From contig DAOVGF010000057.1 of the NCBI GenBank assembly GCA_030672545.1, positions 1 through 6,164 on the forward strand: 6,164 nt of DNA. Reading direction: 5' to 3'. The notes under the pieces were generated by a model that was not told the origin of the DNA, made no database searches, and saw only the letters and a list, made by a program, of their open reading frames with translations. Position 1 is the stretch's first letter. Each line of letters opens with the position of its first letter. Shown piece after piece: positions 5,308-6,164 of the stretch. This DNA comes from Candidatus Aerophobota bacterium. Lineage in GTDB: Bacteria > Aerophobota > Aerophobia > Aerophobales > Aerophobaceae. Position numbers and translations under genes: made by a program.

Positions 5308-5313
5308 AAAAAC

Positions 5314-6164
5314 ATGGAGAAGAAAGCAACTATCAAAGAGGTAGCCAAAAAGGCCGGTGTGTCAGTAAGCACAGTATCACGAGTTCTCAAGGACAACCCT
5401 AATCTGTATATTCGCACAGAGACGAAGAAAAGAGTGGTAAGGGTCATACGAGAACTTGGCTTCAAACCGGATATACGGGCTCAAAGTCTTAGAGGAGTGG
5501 GAACTCAGATTATCGGTTTTATTATTCCGAATTTGAGTCCATTTTATGACCAGTTAGTTTGGGAGTTGGAGGATGTCTGTCATAGTGAGGAATACGGGGT
5601 TCTAATTTGTGATTCCAATAACGATCCTGAACGAGAAAGATCTTACCTGGATCTTCTGGAAAGACAAAAAGTGGACAGTATAGTCATCAGTACAGTTGGT
5701 TCTAACGAGGAAAGGTTGAGACAGTTGATCAGAAGGGGAATTCCTGTCATTCTGGCCGACGAAGATATACCGGGTTTGAATGTGCCGGCCGTCTTGGCCA
5801 GGAATTATCCGGGAAGCTGTCAGGCCACTCAATATTTGATAGATCTAAACCACAGAAAAATAGCTTATATTTCAGGTCCTCTGAAAGTTTTGTCTGGTAA
5901 GGAAAGATTAAGAGGATATCGGGATACTTTGCTTAAGAACAGTCTTTCTTTTGAAAGAAAACTTCTAAAAAAGGGTAATTATAGCTACGCCAGTGGTTAT
6001 AAGGCTGCTCAGGCTCTTCTTGAAGAAAGTAAGGATAAGTTTACCGCTATCTTTTGTGCCAACGATCTTATGGCTCTGGGGGCGATCAGAGCTATTCAAG
6101 ATACAGGAGGCCAGGTACCGGAGGATTATTCCATTATAGGATTTGATGATATGGACTTCTCTTC
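5314..6164 (+). CDS. LacI/GalR-family transcriptional regulator, 3' end beyond window
   Basis: The visible 283 codons encode a DNA-binding sugar-responsive regulator and stay open to the window edge. Full-length members have about 330-345 residues, so roughly 50-60 are missing. The N-terminal helix-turn-helix is ATIKEVAKKAGVSVSTVSRVL (5-25, recognition helix VSTVSRVL). The hinge helix follows at about 53-61 (RAQSLRG), with L59 as the likely minor-groove leucine. The periplasmic-binding-protein-like effector domain starts at IIGFIIPNLSPFY (66-78) and continues with NHRKIAYISGP (179-189), RLRGYRDTL (198-206), FCANDLMALGA (247-257) and IIGFDDMDFS (274-283). The start is fixed by an in-frame TGA at 5293-5295 and by the helix-turn-helix beginning at residue 5. 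No Shine-Dalgarno sequence is visible in the short leader, unlike most other genes here, which suggests low expression. The effector is not predictable from sequence. Candidate targets are its own promoter and genes downstream of the window. Confidence 0.93.
   Translation, partial: MEKKATIKEVAKKAGVSVSTVSRVLKDNPNLYIRTETKKRVVRVIRELGFKPDIRAQSLRGVGTQIIGFIIPNLSPFYDQLVWELEDVCHSEEYGVLICDSNNDPERERSYLDLLERQKVDSIVISTVGSNEERLRQLIRRGIPVILADEDIPGLNVPAVLARNYPGSCQATQYLIDLNHRKIAYISGPLKVLSGKERLRGYRDTLLKNSLSFERKLLKKGNYSYASGYKAAQALLEESKDKFTAIFCANDLMALGAIRAIQDTGGQVPEDYSIIGFDDMDFS

Overview
The window holds five complete genes and one gene cut by the right edge. They encode an extended-SDR sugar-nucleotide epimerase/dehydratase-like protein (minus strand), a xylulokinase (XylB), the DNA polymerase III sliding clamp (DnaN), a DUF721/DciA-like protein, a DhaL-type phosphotransferase subunit, and a LacI/GalR-family regulator (plus strand). 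The gene content and clean Shine-Dalgarno sites (AAGGAG, AAAGGAGG) indicate a bacterium. Base composition is moderate and somewhat AT-rich by eye. A sugar-fermenting anaerobe, perhaps of a poorly cultured phylum, would fit, but no marker here allows firm placement.

Layout. Positions 20-958 (minus) carry the epimerase-like gene. Positions 959-1278 form a divergent intergenic region. It holds a 79-bp inverted-repeat element with a terminator-like hairpin, a nested pair of dyads flanked by an exact 11-bp direct repeat, and a near-consensus sigma-70 promoter for xylB. Positions 1279-5205 (plus) carry xylB, dnaN, the DUF721 gene and dhaL, with gaps of 21, 73 and 26 bp and no internal terminator that I can see. 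They probably form one transcription unit. Positions 5206-5313 hold a second near-consensus promoter and a CG-centred operator-like palindrome. The LacI-family gene runs from 5314 past the window end.

How the genes fit together. XylB, the epimerase, DhaL (phosphorylation of dihydroxyacetone or a related ketose) and the LacI-type regulator together suggest carbohydrate catabolism. The replication pair dnaN-DUF721 sits between the two sugar-phosphorylation genes. In many bacteria these two genes belong to the dnaA-dnaN-recF-(DUF721)-gyrB cluster. Here no dnaA, recF or gyrB is next to them, and the only strong promoter found upstream is the one before xylB. The clamp also carries a 20-residue acidic extension after the usual C-terminus. 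I did not find clear evidence of an entirely new system. The most notable points are the displaced replication pair inside a sugar operon, the clamp tail, and the structured upstream region of xylB.
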